Assembly (NCBI RefSeq): GCF_027596085.1
Contig: NC_072472.1
Coordinates: 11,333,219 to 11,397,218 of the forward strand
DNA: 64,000 nucleotides
Reading direction: 5' to 3'
From: Anoplopoma fimbria
Taxonomy: Eukaryota; Chordata; Actinopteri; Perciformes; Anoplopomatidae
Positions 1 to 12,890 of this stretch are shown one piece after another. The notes below the pieces were generated by a model that saw only the letters and a program-made list of their open reading frames with translations, was not told the origin of the DNA and did not search any database. Each line of letters begins with the position of its first letter. Within the stretch, counting starts at the first letter, position 1. Position numbers and translations under genes: made by a program.

Positions 1-30
<30 letters not shown>
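1..30 (+). repeat. (CA)15 microsatellite, cut by the window edge
   Basis: Perfect CA repeat from the first base; its left end lies outside the window. Confidence 0.97.
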
Positions 31-31
<1 letters not shown>

Positions 32-1915
32 CGAGGACACGTAGACACGTAGGAACAGATTAAGTCCAAATCAATGGCTGTGGCTGGACTGGGAGAGAGA
101 TTTCACCCAGGGTTCTCGTTAAGGTCTGACACATGCGGCAAAGGCTAGAGGGAGTGTTATTACCAGGGTGATGGTTGATAAGACACTCGTTTCTCCACGG
201 TGCGTCCCGCGGGAAAATGTATCGTGCAGCCATGGAAACCATAAGGCAAGGTGATATGCTATAATTGGGCCGGCCTTTTTAACCGTGCAGCTGCACTGCC
301 AGGTATGCCACTGTCTTCAAATGAGAAATTATAGTGGAGCCACAGCAGAGGAGATGCGGACGATTTTCAAAAAAAAAAATTATTTGTTTCATCTAACAGA
401 CTTGTACAGAGAAGATGTGATAATTCTCTCACACAAGTTGTGTCCAACAAAATGAGGAAACAAAGCTAAATAAAACAACATATGAATATTATAAGAATTG
501 TCTGTACACACCTATCATGTTTTTTTTAAATGCTTGCTGATGTTTTTTCCTCAGTCCAGATGGAAACTGCATAAGGAAACCGTATAAAATGGAGGAAGAA
601 GACGAGGGAAAAGGAAGAGGAGGGAGTAGGAGGAGAAGAGGGGAAAGATGGTCGTCGGCCAATCCCTGCTCAGTCTCTGTAACTTGGTTGATTACGATCA
701 ATTTCCCTGGTATCGATGGCCTCCCTGGCCCTGAGCTACACTCCCTCCTGCACTTTGCATGGTACGTGCTTTGTGTACCGTGACATGACTCACACTCCAC
801 CACACCATCCTCAGCCCCTGGCTCTCCCACCTGCAGTCCCCCAAACCTGGCCTTGAGAAACACCAACAGCTGGGTAACAGGAGGGATATAATCAAGCTAT
901 AAAAAAAAAAAACACACACACACACAAATGTTTCCACTACAAATCTGGGTTAATGCAGTATTTTGAACTGATTGGCTGGTGAGCGTGGTAGGTGTAAGAA
1001 AGTTAGGGTGGTGTTACTGCAGCAGTGCAGGCGGAAGGGATATTTCTTCTGTCAGGGCTTTGCTGAAGGATTCAGCTGTCGATGAAAAACAAGGTGGAAA
1101 TGATGAGTTGAAGTTTGGTTACGACGTGCTGGACCAAAAGCCCCCAAAATCTGTATTTGTTCTGGGGAAAGCGAAACGGTCCTCCCTCCGGCATGTGCGA
1201 GGGCGCATCACGCTCTATCTCTGCACACTTGGCACGCTCCATCCGAATTAATTGCATCTCTGCGAGGGGAGAGAGGGAGATGGATAGGGGGAGAGGGAGA
1301 GAGGTTTAGTCCTTCTGTTGGGCTGGTCTTGCTACAAGGGGAGTCATTTGAAATTCTGCCTCCCATGTGGCTCCTGGTTTTCACTTTAATGACCCCCCTC
1401 CTCTCTCCCTGCTTTCTACCCCATGACTTTCCTAGATCTTTAGCCGTTGGCTCAGTTTCCTATGGATGCACGGTGCTGATGCACACCTTATTAATGCGCG
1501 TATTCACATAAATAATGCTTGTTTATTGACCAGCATTAAAGCTATTCATGACAAAATACTGTATCCGCCTTAAGTCTCCCCCTCTGTGCCTTTTCCTCTC
1601 CACCATCGCTGCCATCGATGATCCAACTCTCTGCTACCTTTGCTTGCTTACCAATTACTGTGAAAGCATCACCTTTTTTTCTGGGAAAATGGCTGCTACA
1701 CCTGTTGTCAAGCTGAAGGATCTCTGAATTAGTCTTTGCACTGGACTATGCTGTAAAAAAAAAGCAATGCTTTGTTTTGAAAAAGATGAAAATCACTGAG
1801 TTTTCCTCTTGTTTACAATATGGAAACAAGTATCTAGGTAATAATTCATAAAATCAGGATCATAACAAATATATTGACTTATCCTGCTGATTTTAGAGGT
1901 CCAGCTCTACATACA

Positions 1916-1923
<8 letters not shown>

Positions 1924-1970
<47 letters not shown>
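1924..1970 (+). repeat. (TG)n microsatellite
   Basis: Perfect alternating TG, about 47 bp. Confidence 0.97.
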
Positions 1971-1972
<2 letters not shown>

Positions 1973-2129
1973 CAGAGGCAGCTGAAGGCCCTGTGGACGG
2001 TTAACAGCCGCAGGGTTTACCGGTGCTACGTGCTACAGCAAAGCTTGGTAAGATGTGCGATAGGAAATGGCTTCAATAAGCCTAATAGGCTCGATAAAAC
2101 TGAGCTTTCTGCATGCTCTGCAGGGGTCT

Positions 2130-2169
2130 CACACACACACACACACATATGTATCTGTGTGTGTGTGTG
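2130..2169. repeat. CA run facing a TG run (short palindrome)
   Basis: An (AC)n run, a short CATATGTATC-like centre, then (GT)n. The arms are complementary and can form a hairpin. Confidence 0.9.
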
Positions 2170-2962
2170 ACGTGGGGGTAGAGTGGTGTGTGCTGTAGGA
2201 CAGCAACGGCCCACAAGGTCACAGTAGGCAGTGTATATGGTTGTTTTTCTCTCTTTTTTCTCCCTCCCAGCGGTGGAGCTGTGTGCTCGCCTCCCCGGGT
2301 CTCTCCTCTATCTGGTCAATACCACCACGCAGCTTCTGACAATCAATGGAGGGTCAATACCTCTCAGACGCCTGCCTCTTTGTGCTCCCACTGATTTAGA
2401 TACCACCTACCCAGGCCATCTTTTTTTTTACTTTCTCTTTCTCCCTCCCTGTTTTTATGACCCTGCACTCCCCCTTAAATACGTGAACCTGCGGAAATTA
2501 GACACTCAGCAGTAAATCTGAGGGGCAGAGCGCACGTTCTCTGCCAAACGGTATAAACCTTAGCCCCTCATCAGGTATGCACATGACTGTGGTGGCCTAT
2601 TGTCTGAGGAAATGGCGTTTCACCTTTTTCATTAGCTGAAAGAAAGACAAAGATCCATTCATCTCAGAGAGAAACTATGAATTAAGTATCAACTTAACCT
2701 TATAGTGAAGCAGGTTTCCTCGGTTCAGACTGACTCCGTAATGGACTCAGTTTGATTCACCTGTAGATGGGGCTAGATTAAGTCTAAAAAGTCCAAACTC
2801 TGACATAATGGAGCTTGCAGCAGTTCATACAGGACATTCAGTCATGCGTGCTATCAGCTGACCCATGAGCACACAGTTTACGATCAGACTGACAATAAGC
2901 CGGTCTGTATATGCAGAAGTGGCTCACACTGATTCCTGCAGCACATTCACTCTTCTGCTGCT

Positions 2963-2971
2963 GATGATAAC

Positions 2972-3003
<32 letters not shown>
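2963..3003 (+). repeat. (GAT)n trinucleotide repeat
   Basis: Imperfect at the left, then about ten perfect GAT units. Confidence 0.95.
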
Positions 3004-5645
3004 CGGTGATTGGTGTTTTAGAAGCTTTCCTGCACCACTCCTCCCTATCTGCACTGGTTTTACACAGAAACAATCTGTTCTTAATATACGTGGGTGGATG
3101 TTTCCATTGACCATTGGACTATGTTGATATTATGTTGCCAGGTAAATCTCCTTACTAACTATTTGTAAAAAAAATTATTGGGATGGGGGCTGAATTTGAA
3201 TTGAATTGAATGTAATTTTTTAAATAAGGCACGGCACAAGATTATTCTTTACAATAACCTCCCCCAATATTTTAAAATGATATATGTATGGTAAGTATAA
3301 CTAAAATAGTGGAATTACAGCCACTGCCCATATTTGAATAAAGAGCTGCTGCTGCCTTCTGGGATGGGAGAAAAATTTGAACAAATTAAATAAAAGTTAA
3401 AGGACCTAACCATTGCCTCATTAATATTTTTGTGCAGTCACCTTAGCTCACTTGAACTTGAATTTGGCTTCAGTTAAATCTGAAAAGCAGAGCAAAATAA
3501 AACTCCATCAGTACTTGCCTCCTGACAAAAATAAGTTTATTAACCTGTCATGAACTGCTATACATGAATACATGTACTGAAAGATCAGACCAACATCGTT
3601 CATGTCATATGGTCATTTTTTTTCTGAATTAACATCCTGTCACAAAAATCAACACAGCCTGGCGGTCCAACATTGTAACAAATATTTGAAACATTTATAT
3701 CATTGCAAGGCAAGGCCCTCACAATCACAAAATATGTTGTTCCACTGGTGTCATTTAGGCAGACCTCCAGCAAAAGAGTTCATAAAATGTCATCAAAGTA
3801 TTGCCTGTGGTAAAGGATACAATATGTTTACTTGACTACTAATCTACAATCCTTGCTGAGTTCTTAATACTTCGGTCACATCACCCAAAGACATTTGTCT
3901 GAGAATTTCTTTAAAGAAATCATTAGCACTAGTGGTGCAGCTGCTATTAGACTAAATTTGCTACGGATTAATGGTAGTGTGACATCTGTTGTTATTCCAC
4001 TATTAGGGTACCAGTTTTACCCACTGATCAACAAAAGAAGTCACACTTTTTGTACCAAATGAAATAGAAAAGGAGGACAAAAAATTGTGGCCGTTGTTCT
4101 GCAGCAACATGAAGGCCAGCAAAGACGTAACAGTAGTTACTGTTAGTTACTGTAGTAACTCAAGTTATACCAACACTTTATTCAACCGCCAAATATTTTC
4201 TTTATTTCCACTAAAACAAACTCAATGACCATGATGCATATTAGGCAAAAAAATATATTGATTGTTTAACAATAACTGAAAAACAAACACCAGCCAAACA
4301 CAGTAGGCCATTAAAAACACCCGCAGAGCCATTTGGCATTGTTCTACTGGAAACACATTACTCTCCACTAAAACAAATCTAGAGGGGATAAACAAACAAA
4401 ACAAAGTGTATTAAAAACTGTATTTTTACCAAAATGATGGCCACTCATTGATGATCATAACTGAAACTATCTTTAGCTCTAAAATCAATTCATCCGCTTT
4501 AACTAGCAGAACAGCATTAAGAGAAATTATATGAAACAACAGCATTGAGACAAGTCAACGGCACATGAACAGAATGTCGGAACTAAAGTGTGAGGTTTGT
4601 CAGATGATTGACGTGTGTGTGATGATCCCACTCAATAACCTCAGATATTTTTCACAACTTCTTGGGCCAATCACTTCCCAGTCTGACACATCAGAATCAC
4701 CTTTATTGGATGAGTATGTGTGTGCACAAGGAATCTGACTCCGCTTTTTTTTGTTTGCATCTCCCTCAGAGTACTTACACAGAAATAAAAAATAACAACT
4801 TGGGACAAGGACAACAGAGCTGGACAAGTAAAGGTGAAGAATAGACAGGACTGTTGGTAGTGAAAAAAAAGGTGTAAATATAAATATTATATAAATATTT
4901 AAAAAGCACCAAAAGAATAAGAAGAAAAAAAGAAAAAAAGAAAGTGATCTGATATAGAAGTGTAAATAGAATTACAAACAAATTCTGGTCCATTCTGCCG
5001 TTGAGCAACCCTTTCAATTCTGGCAAGAGCGTGGCAAAGACTACTTTTGAAATCCTTGTGCAATCATCAACAGTTCAGATTGATGAGAATGTATTTTTGG
5101 TAAGTCTCAGAGGGCTTATGATTCTATTTAAGTAAATAAAATGTATTTGATTGTACTGCATCACAGACACTATCTATAAAACTAGGACCAGCAACTTCTA
5201 CTTCCTATTAATTCATAACAAATTATGTTGATTCCACAGCCATCTCACTATAAGGCAAAGAGTGTCTGTCTGTGTGTGTTCGGGTATTTACTTTGCATGT
5301 TTCAAGAACCTATATAGCCAAGCTGTACACTTGGTGGGTGTATTGCTGGGGACCCAAGGGCTTACAGTGTTAAATATGGTAAAATTTGAACATCGATAAT
5401 TAAATACTTAATAATCTTTAAATAATCTTTTTTTTTTTATTCTCACTTTCTGCATAACCTGCACTTAACAACTATGGTATAGGTAGGCTACAGGTTAAAC
5501 AAAACTAAATCAAAGGTAACAAAATGCATTTTTCGCATCTCTACAAGTTGATTATTTAAAAAAAAAAGGACTTTTGCTCTTATTGCTGTTAGAAAGTGAA
5601 ACTTAAAAATAAGTACAGTAAGTGAAGCTGCAGGTGTGTCTGCGG

Positions 5646-5659
5646 CCGCCAGAGGGCAG
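5646..5659 (+). promoter_or_regulatory. CTCF-like motif
   Basis: CCGCCAGAGGGCAG matches 13 of 14 positions of the core CTCF consensus CCASYAGRKGGCRS. It sits in a CpG-containing block unlike its AT-rich surroundings. Motif match only. Confidence 0.45.
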
Positions 5660-6080
5660 AACTCCGTGAGCAGGGAGGCGACACTCCGGAAATAATACGT
5701 TACAAAAGTTTGCGGTCACACGCCGCCGAGTTCACGGTCCTCGGCTAGTCAGTTAGCATTATTAACCTTGGCATTGCTAAAAAAATATTGTTGCAATCCA
5801 TCTTAATTAATGGCAGATTTAATGCACCCCCCCTGGTGAGCAGGCTAAGTGAGACAAGTACAGTAGGGACCTTCACTGTGGGTCTAGCTAACAGGCTAAA
5901 TGTTGACATGCTAACGGGTCTTCCTTCGGCCTAAGTGTGTGAGGACTTTCTGCTGTGTGAGACTGTGATGATGGAGCCTCATTCATACCGGTACAGAGAG
6001 GACCATACCGGTGCAGGGATGCTGAGCGGACTTGCTAATATATGTTACGCTTTGACTAAATGGACTAGAGGAGAAGCTGA

Positions 6081-6147
6081 ACCTGGAGCAGATTGTGGAG
6101 AACCTCGTGGTGAAGCACCACGAGGTTCTCCACAATCTGCTCCAGGT
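6081..6147. repeat. Perfect 32-bp inverted repeat with 3-nt loop
   Basis: Arms 6081-6112 and 6116-6147 are exact reverse complements, separated by AAG. Neither arm is simple sequence. Confidence 0.98.
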
Positions 6148-6179
6148 AGGTGAGTGCAACAAAAACCCTGCTGAACTCT

Positions 6180-9100
6180 GCAGATGATTACTTCAACAAC
6201 CACTTCGTTGCCTAGCAACCTTGTAGGTCTGACATCGCTGGAGGTGCGTTCCACGCTGTGTGTTAAAAGCTGTGCAGTTCCTCCTCTGCTGTCCAATGTT
6301 TGTTTGCAGGCTGCAAACTGCTTTGGTGATGTTTTATGCTACTGTTCCGTCGACCTTGATGTCCATATCTTGTTTTGAATTTTGTCTCCTTTTCTGGTTG
6401 ATTCTTGTGAGGCTACACTGAAGGAGGCAGCTGTGTATTTATAATTGATAATCAGTTCAGTGCACTGACTGCAGAGAGCCTATCTCTTGGTTTCAACATT
6501 CGCTTATCATTCGCTTATCATTGTGTAAGTCTATAAGTCGACAATATAGAATATAAATATGCTTTGGAAGATGATAAACAGACATTAGAGATAGAAATGA
6601 TTTAAAGTAAAGGGGGTCGATCTTTAAATGCTGCTGTTATGGTAGATTAAGGTAGAAGCATAGTTCACACGGTCGATTTCTCCTAGGAATCTCTCTCTTC
6701 TTAACAGCTGACAGACACTGATCCATTAAAGGGAATCAGTCATTACACACCACACCATCACTACTTGTCTCCACCTCCTGACTCACTCTTGACCTCACCT
6801 CTGCTGCAGCAACTTTACCCACCGTGGTGGTAAATGCAGGCCAGAAACCTGCAGCTGCTTAGAGTCCCTTACTTCCTAAAAGAGGAAACGCATTAAACAC
6901 ATTAGTAAATACTTCATTGTACGTCTGTGCTTGTGAGCTAAAGGTGGCATAGTGGCATTTCTGTATTGATAGTGTGCATTATTAAAATAGTCTCGCTGTG
7001 GGAAAATGGAACAGAGAAGGCGAGAGAGCTTAACGAATGTGTGGGCAGGGGATAACATTCAATCAGGACAATTGTAAACAAGGGAGCGGGGGCACCCACA
7101 TTCAGGTTTGAAATAATAAAAAATAAAAAAAACGGTATGAAAATGACCTAAATCCCTCCACTGTGTAGTACTTCACATTATGACAGATCATTTAACATGA
7201 AAGAAAAAATTAGAAAGAAGAAAGAAGCAAACCAGGGATAAACAATACCTTAATTCATAACAGAAAATAACGTTGATATGGTATCCCTGAAAATACCAAA
7301 TATAAGTGAATACCCCACACAGAGAAGAGAACAAATAAGTGAGGCAGGTAAAGTGCATAGGTTGTTTAAAGTGTTGCAGCTGGACAGTGAAGAAAAAAGG
7401 TTTCAGTGTCATAATCAAATGCAGTGGTTGACTAACAGCCCGTCTCCCAGAGTGAAGGATGATTGGAAGGCCCCTGCAGAGCTACTGACATGATGGTAAT
7501 TGTCATTACCGGGGTTGGAGTGCGTGCGTGACGCCATTAGAGAAAGTGCAATTACAGTAGGCTTTGGTGACCTTGCTGACTAGCGGAGGTCAGGGCTTCT
7601 CATTAGAGCGTGGTGGAAGGCAGCCCAGTGTCTCCGCTGTGCCAATCAATAAGAGCGTAGCCTGGTCGGCGCTAATCATAGCTTTGACGCAGCCTCACGC
7701 CCTGCCACCCCCCATCACCACACATCTCCCAACACCCTTCCCCTGTTCCACCTTTCAGCTCCCTTATTCCAGAGCACCAGCACCTTTTTTTCTTTTTTCT
7801 TTTTACAAACAAATGGTTTAAACACATTAATAGGTAGTGTATTGCATATGTTTCAAAGCATGCATATGCAGGGGAAAAATATAGTAGAGCTTTGCATAGT
7901 ATTGCTGTAATAAATCCTTAGGTTGAAATTATGCTGTACTGTAAGTTAAGCATATTATTTGCATCTGTACACACATAATTGAATTCTGCAGGCACTAATG
8001 TGATGTATAACTGCTGAGATACTGCATTATATATCATCCAATTAAGTAAATGTACAGTTTTTTGCTATCCAAGGTGTGGGTGAATATTACCAGTGGTTTA
8101 CGAAAAAGAGGCTCAGTATACCTCAGCCCAGGTTTTGAAACCTCAAGTGGTCATTTCAGGTGCAGTCTATTGTTTCTTTCTATTCCTCAGGCTTTTATTT
8201 ATTGGCCTAGACTCTGAAACCTGTGGGTGGTTTTAAAACTTCCTTTCCTTTGAATTTGCCCCCTCAGTGTGCAGTTGTGAATGATGTATGATCAACAGTT
8301 TTAAACATCAGGTGCACTGATAATCAAAAAAAACAAACTGACAATAAGCATAACATTTTGGCAAACGTATTTCGAACGTGTTTGCGATGGTGAGGTGATG
8401 TAATCTATAGACATCCATTATTAAGCCCCCGAAAAGCTGTTGAGATTTATTAACAGAGATACTCCAAACATACCGCACTAGATAACAGCGGGCCTTGTAT
8501 TAATGTGAGAAGACATCTGTATTGATTCGTGTTTATTTATAAATCCGTTCTCCATCAATTACCAGCATATGTGTCCCTTTTGGACCGGAGTGTAGGAATG
8601 TATGAGACACGCTGATCCTCATGCACCATTTCAATTTTTGCTGCTTATTCAATGTTTTGATTTGAAAGAATACTATGCATGTGGCAGACTTGATCAACTC
8701 AAGATATCAAAGATAAAACAAGAAAACTTTTTTATTTTTGATAAGAGGTCTACCTGTATCACATCATGACAATGATAAAAATCAATTGTGATCTGTATTT
8801 CTGACAATATCAGTTCTCGAAACTGTTATTTTGGGATTAGTAAAAATAATCTATAATCTAAATTGATCATTTATACGGCTTCATCCATTAAAAGCTATTT
8901 AATTTAAGGTGTCAAATGCACAATCGCAATCACAATTTTGTGTTACCATGCACACTCCGCTCATAGAAAACCTCTGCTGTCTGTCAAATGAAGCGCTTCC
9001 TAAACTAACAGCCAGCCTCCAGGACGGGTCAGGATGTTTTTGCTTCACTTTTTTAGGCGCTGTTATGCCGCTGCATCTGCACTCTTCCGTGGTAGCCTGT

Positions 9101-10530
9101 GAAAAAACTTTCCTTAATGTTTTCTCCACAGTCCAGAGGACAAGAATAATATTTTGTACGTTACTTGTTTTGCCTGTCTGCTGTTGTACAACAGAGAGCA
9201 GATGGGAAAAAACAAACATGCACTGGAGAAGAAGTAACGTGGATATGAAAGTAATGCTCTGTTGATGTAAAATGTGAATGTGCAATAAATATATTTAGTC
9301 TCTGGAATCAGTGAATGCTCTTGATAAATAACCAATGTTGATTTAAATAGTCTTGAATATCATTTTGGACATAGTCGTGCAGCCCTAGCTACTCCAGATG
9401 TCATCAATAACGTTCAATAGATGGATATTGACCAATCGCTTACATGCCCTTTGATAGTATTGTCATGTTTCCATTATAAACCCCACCATCACTGTTTAGT
9501 GTGTTACATTTTTGCATTCAGTGTATGATAAGGGTGTGTGTGGGAGGTCCGCCTTGTCTTGTAAATCTATTCCTCTCTGTGCAGCACCAGAGGGAGAAAA
9601 CACCAGCAGCCCAAAGCTGACCAGTCCCAGTTCTTGTGGTCCCCTGAAGGCATCTCCGTCGCCGCTGTAGCCCGGACCTGTGGTTAAATTCTTGAGGAGG
9701 TTCACAGCAGCTACACGCAGTATACAAAACAAACTCACGGCATTCCCTTTCTGCGATATCCCGGGACATGTCTGTCACTACAAACGCCAGGAGGAACTTT
9801 TTCTTTTTTCCTCAGCAGTTTTCCCACCTGTCATCAGGCGAGATTAACTCCTAATAAGCTGATGAGCTGATGATGCCGCGGCGTCGTGTGTGTAGAAGAA
9901 AGCTCTGTCCACCGTGGTGTGAGGTATGCAGTGTGGCCTCGGGGGGGGCAAGCAGTCAGGAAAACAGGCTGTGAGCCAGTCGTCTACAGAGACGGAGGGG
10001 GAGGGGTGACCGGCCAGAGGACTCAGATCCGCCTCAGCTCTTTTCCTCACTGTTTGCACTCCAGTGGTTTAGTCACCAGACCCGCCTATTAAATCAAAGG
10101 CCCCCTTTGACAACGACTTCCAATTATGCCCAGATGAGATGCCCCCCCCCCCCCCCCACCAACCCTGCCTCTGTCGTGTCTCCACCCGGGTTTTGTCCTC
10201 CTCTACTCTGTCTTATCTTGCTTCCACTCTGTTCTCTCTCTCTCGCTCCATCCGACATATTTTTTCCAGGTCTGGGTCAAATGGGAAAACACTGAGTTGC
10301 ATCTTTGATCTTCTCCTGGTGTCTGTGCAACTCTCACTCACTCTCCTCTGAAAAATGAAGAAATACCTGTAAAGGTTTTTTTGTTTGTTTGGCGATGACA
10401 ACTGTAATTGTAGCTGCGGTGGCGAGCCAGTGTCCCATGGCTATTGTGGCTGTTTGTGTCGTGTTTGCTGTGAACCAGGTTGTTTAATTCGGAAAACAAG
10501 AACAAGGTCAGGAGGGACAGGACGATCGTG
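6180..10530. other. Intergenic, no gene seen
   Basis: Short tandem duplication of CATTCGCTTAT at about 6498-6523. A TAAT-rich, GC-balanced patch lies at 7490-7690, a hAT-like repeat end near 9388 and a C-run at 10142-10157. No coding exon recognised. Confidence 0.55.
9330..9388 (+). mobile_element. End of a hAT-like non-autonomous element
   Basis: Ends CGTGCAGCCCTAG, a 3' terminus I recognise from dispersed fish elements; hAT-type ends have CAG...CTG character. AT-rich sequence with CAATCGCAATCACAA around 8920 may belong to the same element. The other end was not located. Confidence 0.35.
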
Positions 10531-10690
10531 ACTTTTTAGCCATGGATTCTAATGTCAGTTTGTTGGTCCACCACTTTGGTCCAGAGTAGTGAAATAGCTC
10601 AACTATTGGATGGATTACCATAACATATTGCACAGACATTAATGGTCCCCAGAGGATGAATCCTACTGACTTTGGTGAATGCTTAAACAA
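10530..10690 (+). repeat. Dispersed percomorph repeat fragment
   Basis: Contains a block I recognise from many perciform genomes (AACTATTGGATGGATT, then CAGACATTAATG and AGGATGAAT, then CTTTGGTGA). The exact class is unknown to me. Confidence 0.6.
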
Positions 10691-10961
10691 TTTTGGTCAT
10701 AACCCAATACTTGTTTTATGACCAAAATGAATGACACCCGCTACCAGCCTCACTGTTTGGTGCTCATTAGGAAAATCTATTTTTTTCCGCACGCTAGGAT
10801 AGTAGTTTGAATTTTGAATAAAATAAAGATGATGCTGGTGTGTGTGTGTGTGGTGTTGGTGGTTTAAACTGGAAGAGTTGTTTTCCAAACATATTTTTAT
10901 TTTATTTTTTAGAAAAGCACCTTGAGATTGCCCCAAGCTTTTCTAACCTTTCTCTCTGCTG

Positions 10962-10962
<1 letters not shown>

Positions 10963-11051
<89 letters not shown>

Positions 11052-11054
11052 ACA
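10963..11054 (+). repeat. (CA)n microsatellite
   Basis: About 84 bp perfect, then one GA interruption and a short CA tail. Confidence 0.97.
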
Positions 11055-12699
11055 CTACCAATCGCTGATTTGTTTTCTTCTACTTCGTGCTAAACATAAA
11101 ATGTTAATTTTCTGAACTAATATTTGTGTATTGCCCTTGATCACAGATTTTATTCCAAGCCTCTGATTGATGATAATGAAAAGTGTTTTCCACTCACCGT
11201 TGACCAGGTAACTTGTTACTCACTGTTTGTACTTCCAGGCCTACTAAGGTTCAGTGATAGTCTTAAAGGACAAGGCTGGCCGTATACTCTCAGAAAATGT
11301 AAAAACCATAATCAACGACGCTTAAGCCCTTCTCTCAACACTCTCTGACTTCACTAATTGGTTTCTATTGAAATATAAATCTGATGCAAATATATAGTTT
11401 TTTTTCTAAACGACTCAGTTATTTTCTCTTGAGCAAATATAACTTAAACCAGAGTAAAAGTGTTTGGTGGGGTTTATTTTCAGCCACAGCTTTGGCGAGT
11501 ATTTATGGCAGCAGGACGGTGTATGCGGGACTGACTTAAAATAGTCTACAGTGCCCTCGCTCATGTTAACGAAGAAACTTATCAGACCAGTGCAGAGATA
11601 TGGTTCAGTGTCCGTTTAATACTTTTCTGGAAAACAACGGAGGTCTATGGCACAGAGGAATGAGCTGGGTAAGGGTTTGGCTACAAAGGCAACACCAGAT
11701 ACATTCACACTTCTTCTAGTATCTGAAAACAGTCAGATAAAGGCTGCCATTTATTTTTTCATTGATGTAACATTAATGATCAATTGACCCTTTGCTAAGT
11801 CCCGCCCCTAGGACACTGACTGGCCAACCATAGCAGAGCATCGCCACAAGTACGGCTCTCCTCCATATAACCCCTAAAAAAACATTAATGCCAATCTCCC
11901 GATCGAATATTTTTTACTTTTTTCAATTGTCTGCATGAAGCATCCACTTGCCCGAACATAGAGTTTACTTTCCCTGGGCAAGCTTTCATCTCGATCCCTG
12001 GATTGTAATAGTGATCAATGATCAAACCGGCTTTACAAGAACAGTGTTGTTCTTTTATTTTATCGTTGTCTGTCTCAATTGTCTGGTGATGTGTTGGTTG
12101 ACTTTTACACTGTGATCTGTAAGCTTTAGCTTCTATCTTTATCTTTGTAACCTGATTTTGCTGCTGAATCAGTTTGACATCCCTGATATATCCTTCAAAT
12201 GCATATTCTAGACCCTTTGATCTGCTTCTCTCTGAAATAGCTTTTTTTGTTTTCCCGATAAGTTAGATAACGGCAGCCCTGACAGCTTGGTGGAGTTGCA
12301 GTGTTGGGCATGGCTTAGTGAAGGGTCAATTATATCAGCGTTATTGACCCAATATGAAGGGTGAGCTTCCTGGTTGAGAAACAGCTCTTTGGTTTAGTGT
12401 TGAACACATTCAATATTTTACTGCTATACTGCCAAACAAAGAAGAGGTGTCACTGCTGAAAATTACACTTAATATGCTGGAAAGTAGGAGTTAGTGTATA
12501 CTGGAAAAAGTTAATTGGGTAAAACAACCTTGACAAATTCAATGTTATACAGAAGAAGAATTCATACAAATCCTCAATTAATTTATCCATCCTTTCATTT
12601 GTGGAACAAATGAAACAAACCCTTTCTTATAATGGAATTTTCTACAATATTTTTTATGGCCAATGGAAAATGGATGTATCACTTTGTACCTTACCAGAC

Positions 12700-12890
12700 A
12701 AAGTGCTTTACAATTCGTCCCTCCTTCACCCATTCACCCTCTCAAGCAAGACGCTTGTCCGTCCATCGGAATTAAACTCGGGGTTGAGTGTCTTGCACAA
12801 GGACACTTGTGGCACTAAAGGAGCTGAGGGTTGAACCACCCAACTTATGATTAAGGGACAACCGCTCTACCGCCACTGCCGTGTCGAGTA
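12700..12890 (+). repeat. Dispersed fish repeat (cattcac...cgctctacc type)
   Basis: Diagnostic blocks in order: CACCCATTCACCCTCT, GGGGTTGAGTGTCTTGC, CAAGGACACTTGTGGC, GGGTTGAACCACC, ACCGCTCTACCGCC. This order is familiar from many teleost introns and intergenic regions. The ending resembles a tRNA B-box area, so a SINE origin is possible. Confidence 0.65.

Larger units (their letters stand above)
31..5600. other. Intergenic, no gene seen
   Basis: No frame with exon-like splice sites or recognisable protein. Contains microsatellites at 1924-1970, 2130-2169 and 2963-3003 and a TAAT/FOX-rich patch near 1455-1555. The rest is unremarkable AT-rich sequence. Confidence 0.6.
5640..6170 (+). other. 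Promoter-like or first-exon-like block of unknown identity
   Basis: A CpG-containing stretch (GCGGCCGCC, ACGCCGCCGAG) is followed by sequence that ends in a strong donor, CTCCAG|GTAGGTGAGTG, at 6147. One frame just before it reads LEEKLNLEQIVENLVV-like, but a TGA lies 30 codons upstream and no ATG precedes it in that frame. It could be the first exon of an unrecognised plus-strand gene, or a relic of one. Confidence 0.3.

Noticed and set aside
10840..11115. Open frames of alternating Thr-His or Cys-Val (also at 19.1, 28.4, 30.1, 40.4, 41.4, 42.2, 43.9 and 47.4 kb)
   Set aside because: They are translations of CA/TG microsatellites, open in all frames because the repeat has no stop codon.
12830..12885. 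tRNA-like ending GGTTGAACCACC...
   Set aside because: No cloverleaf can be drawn around it; it belongs to a dispersed repeat and not to a tRNA gene.
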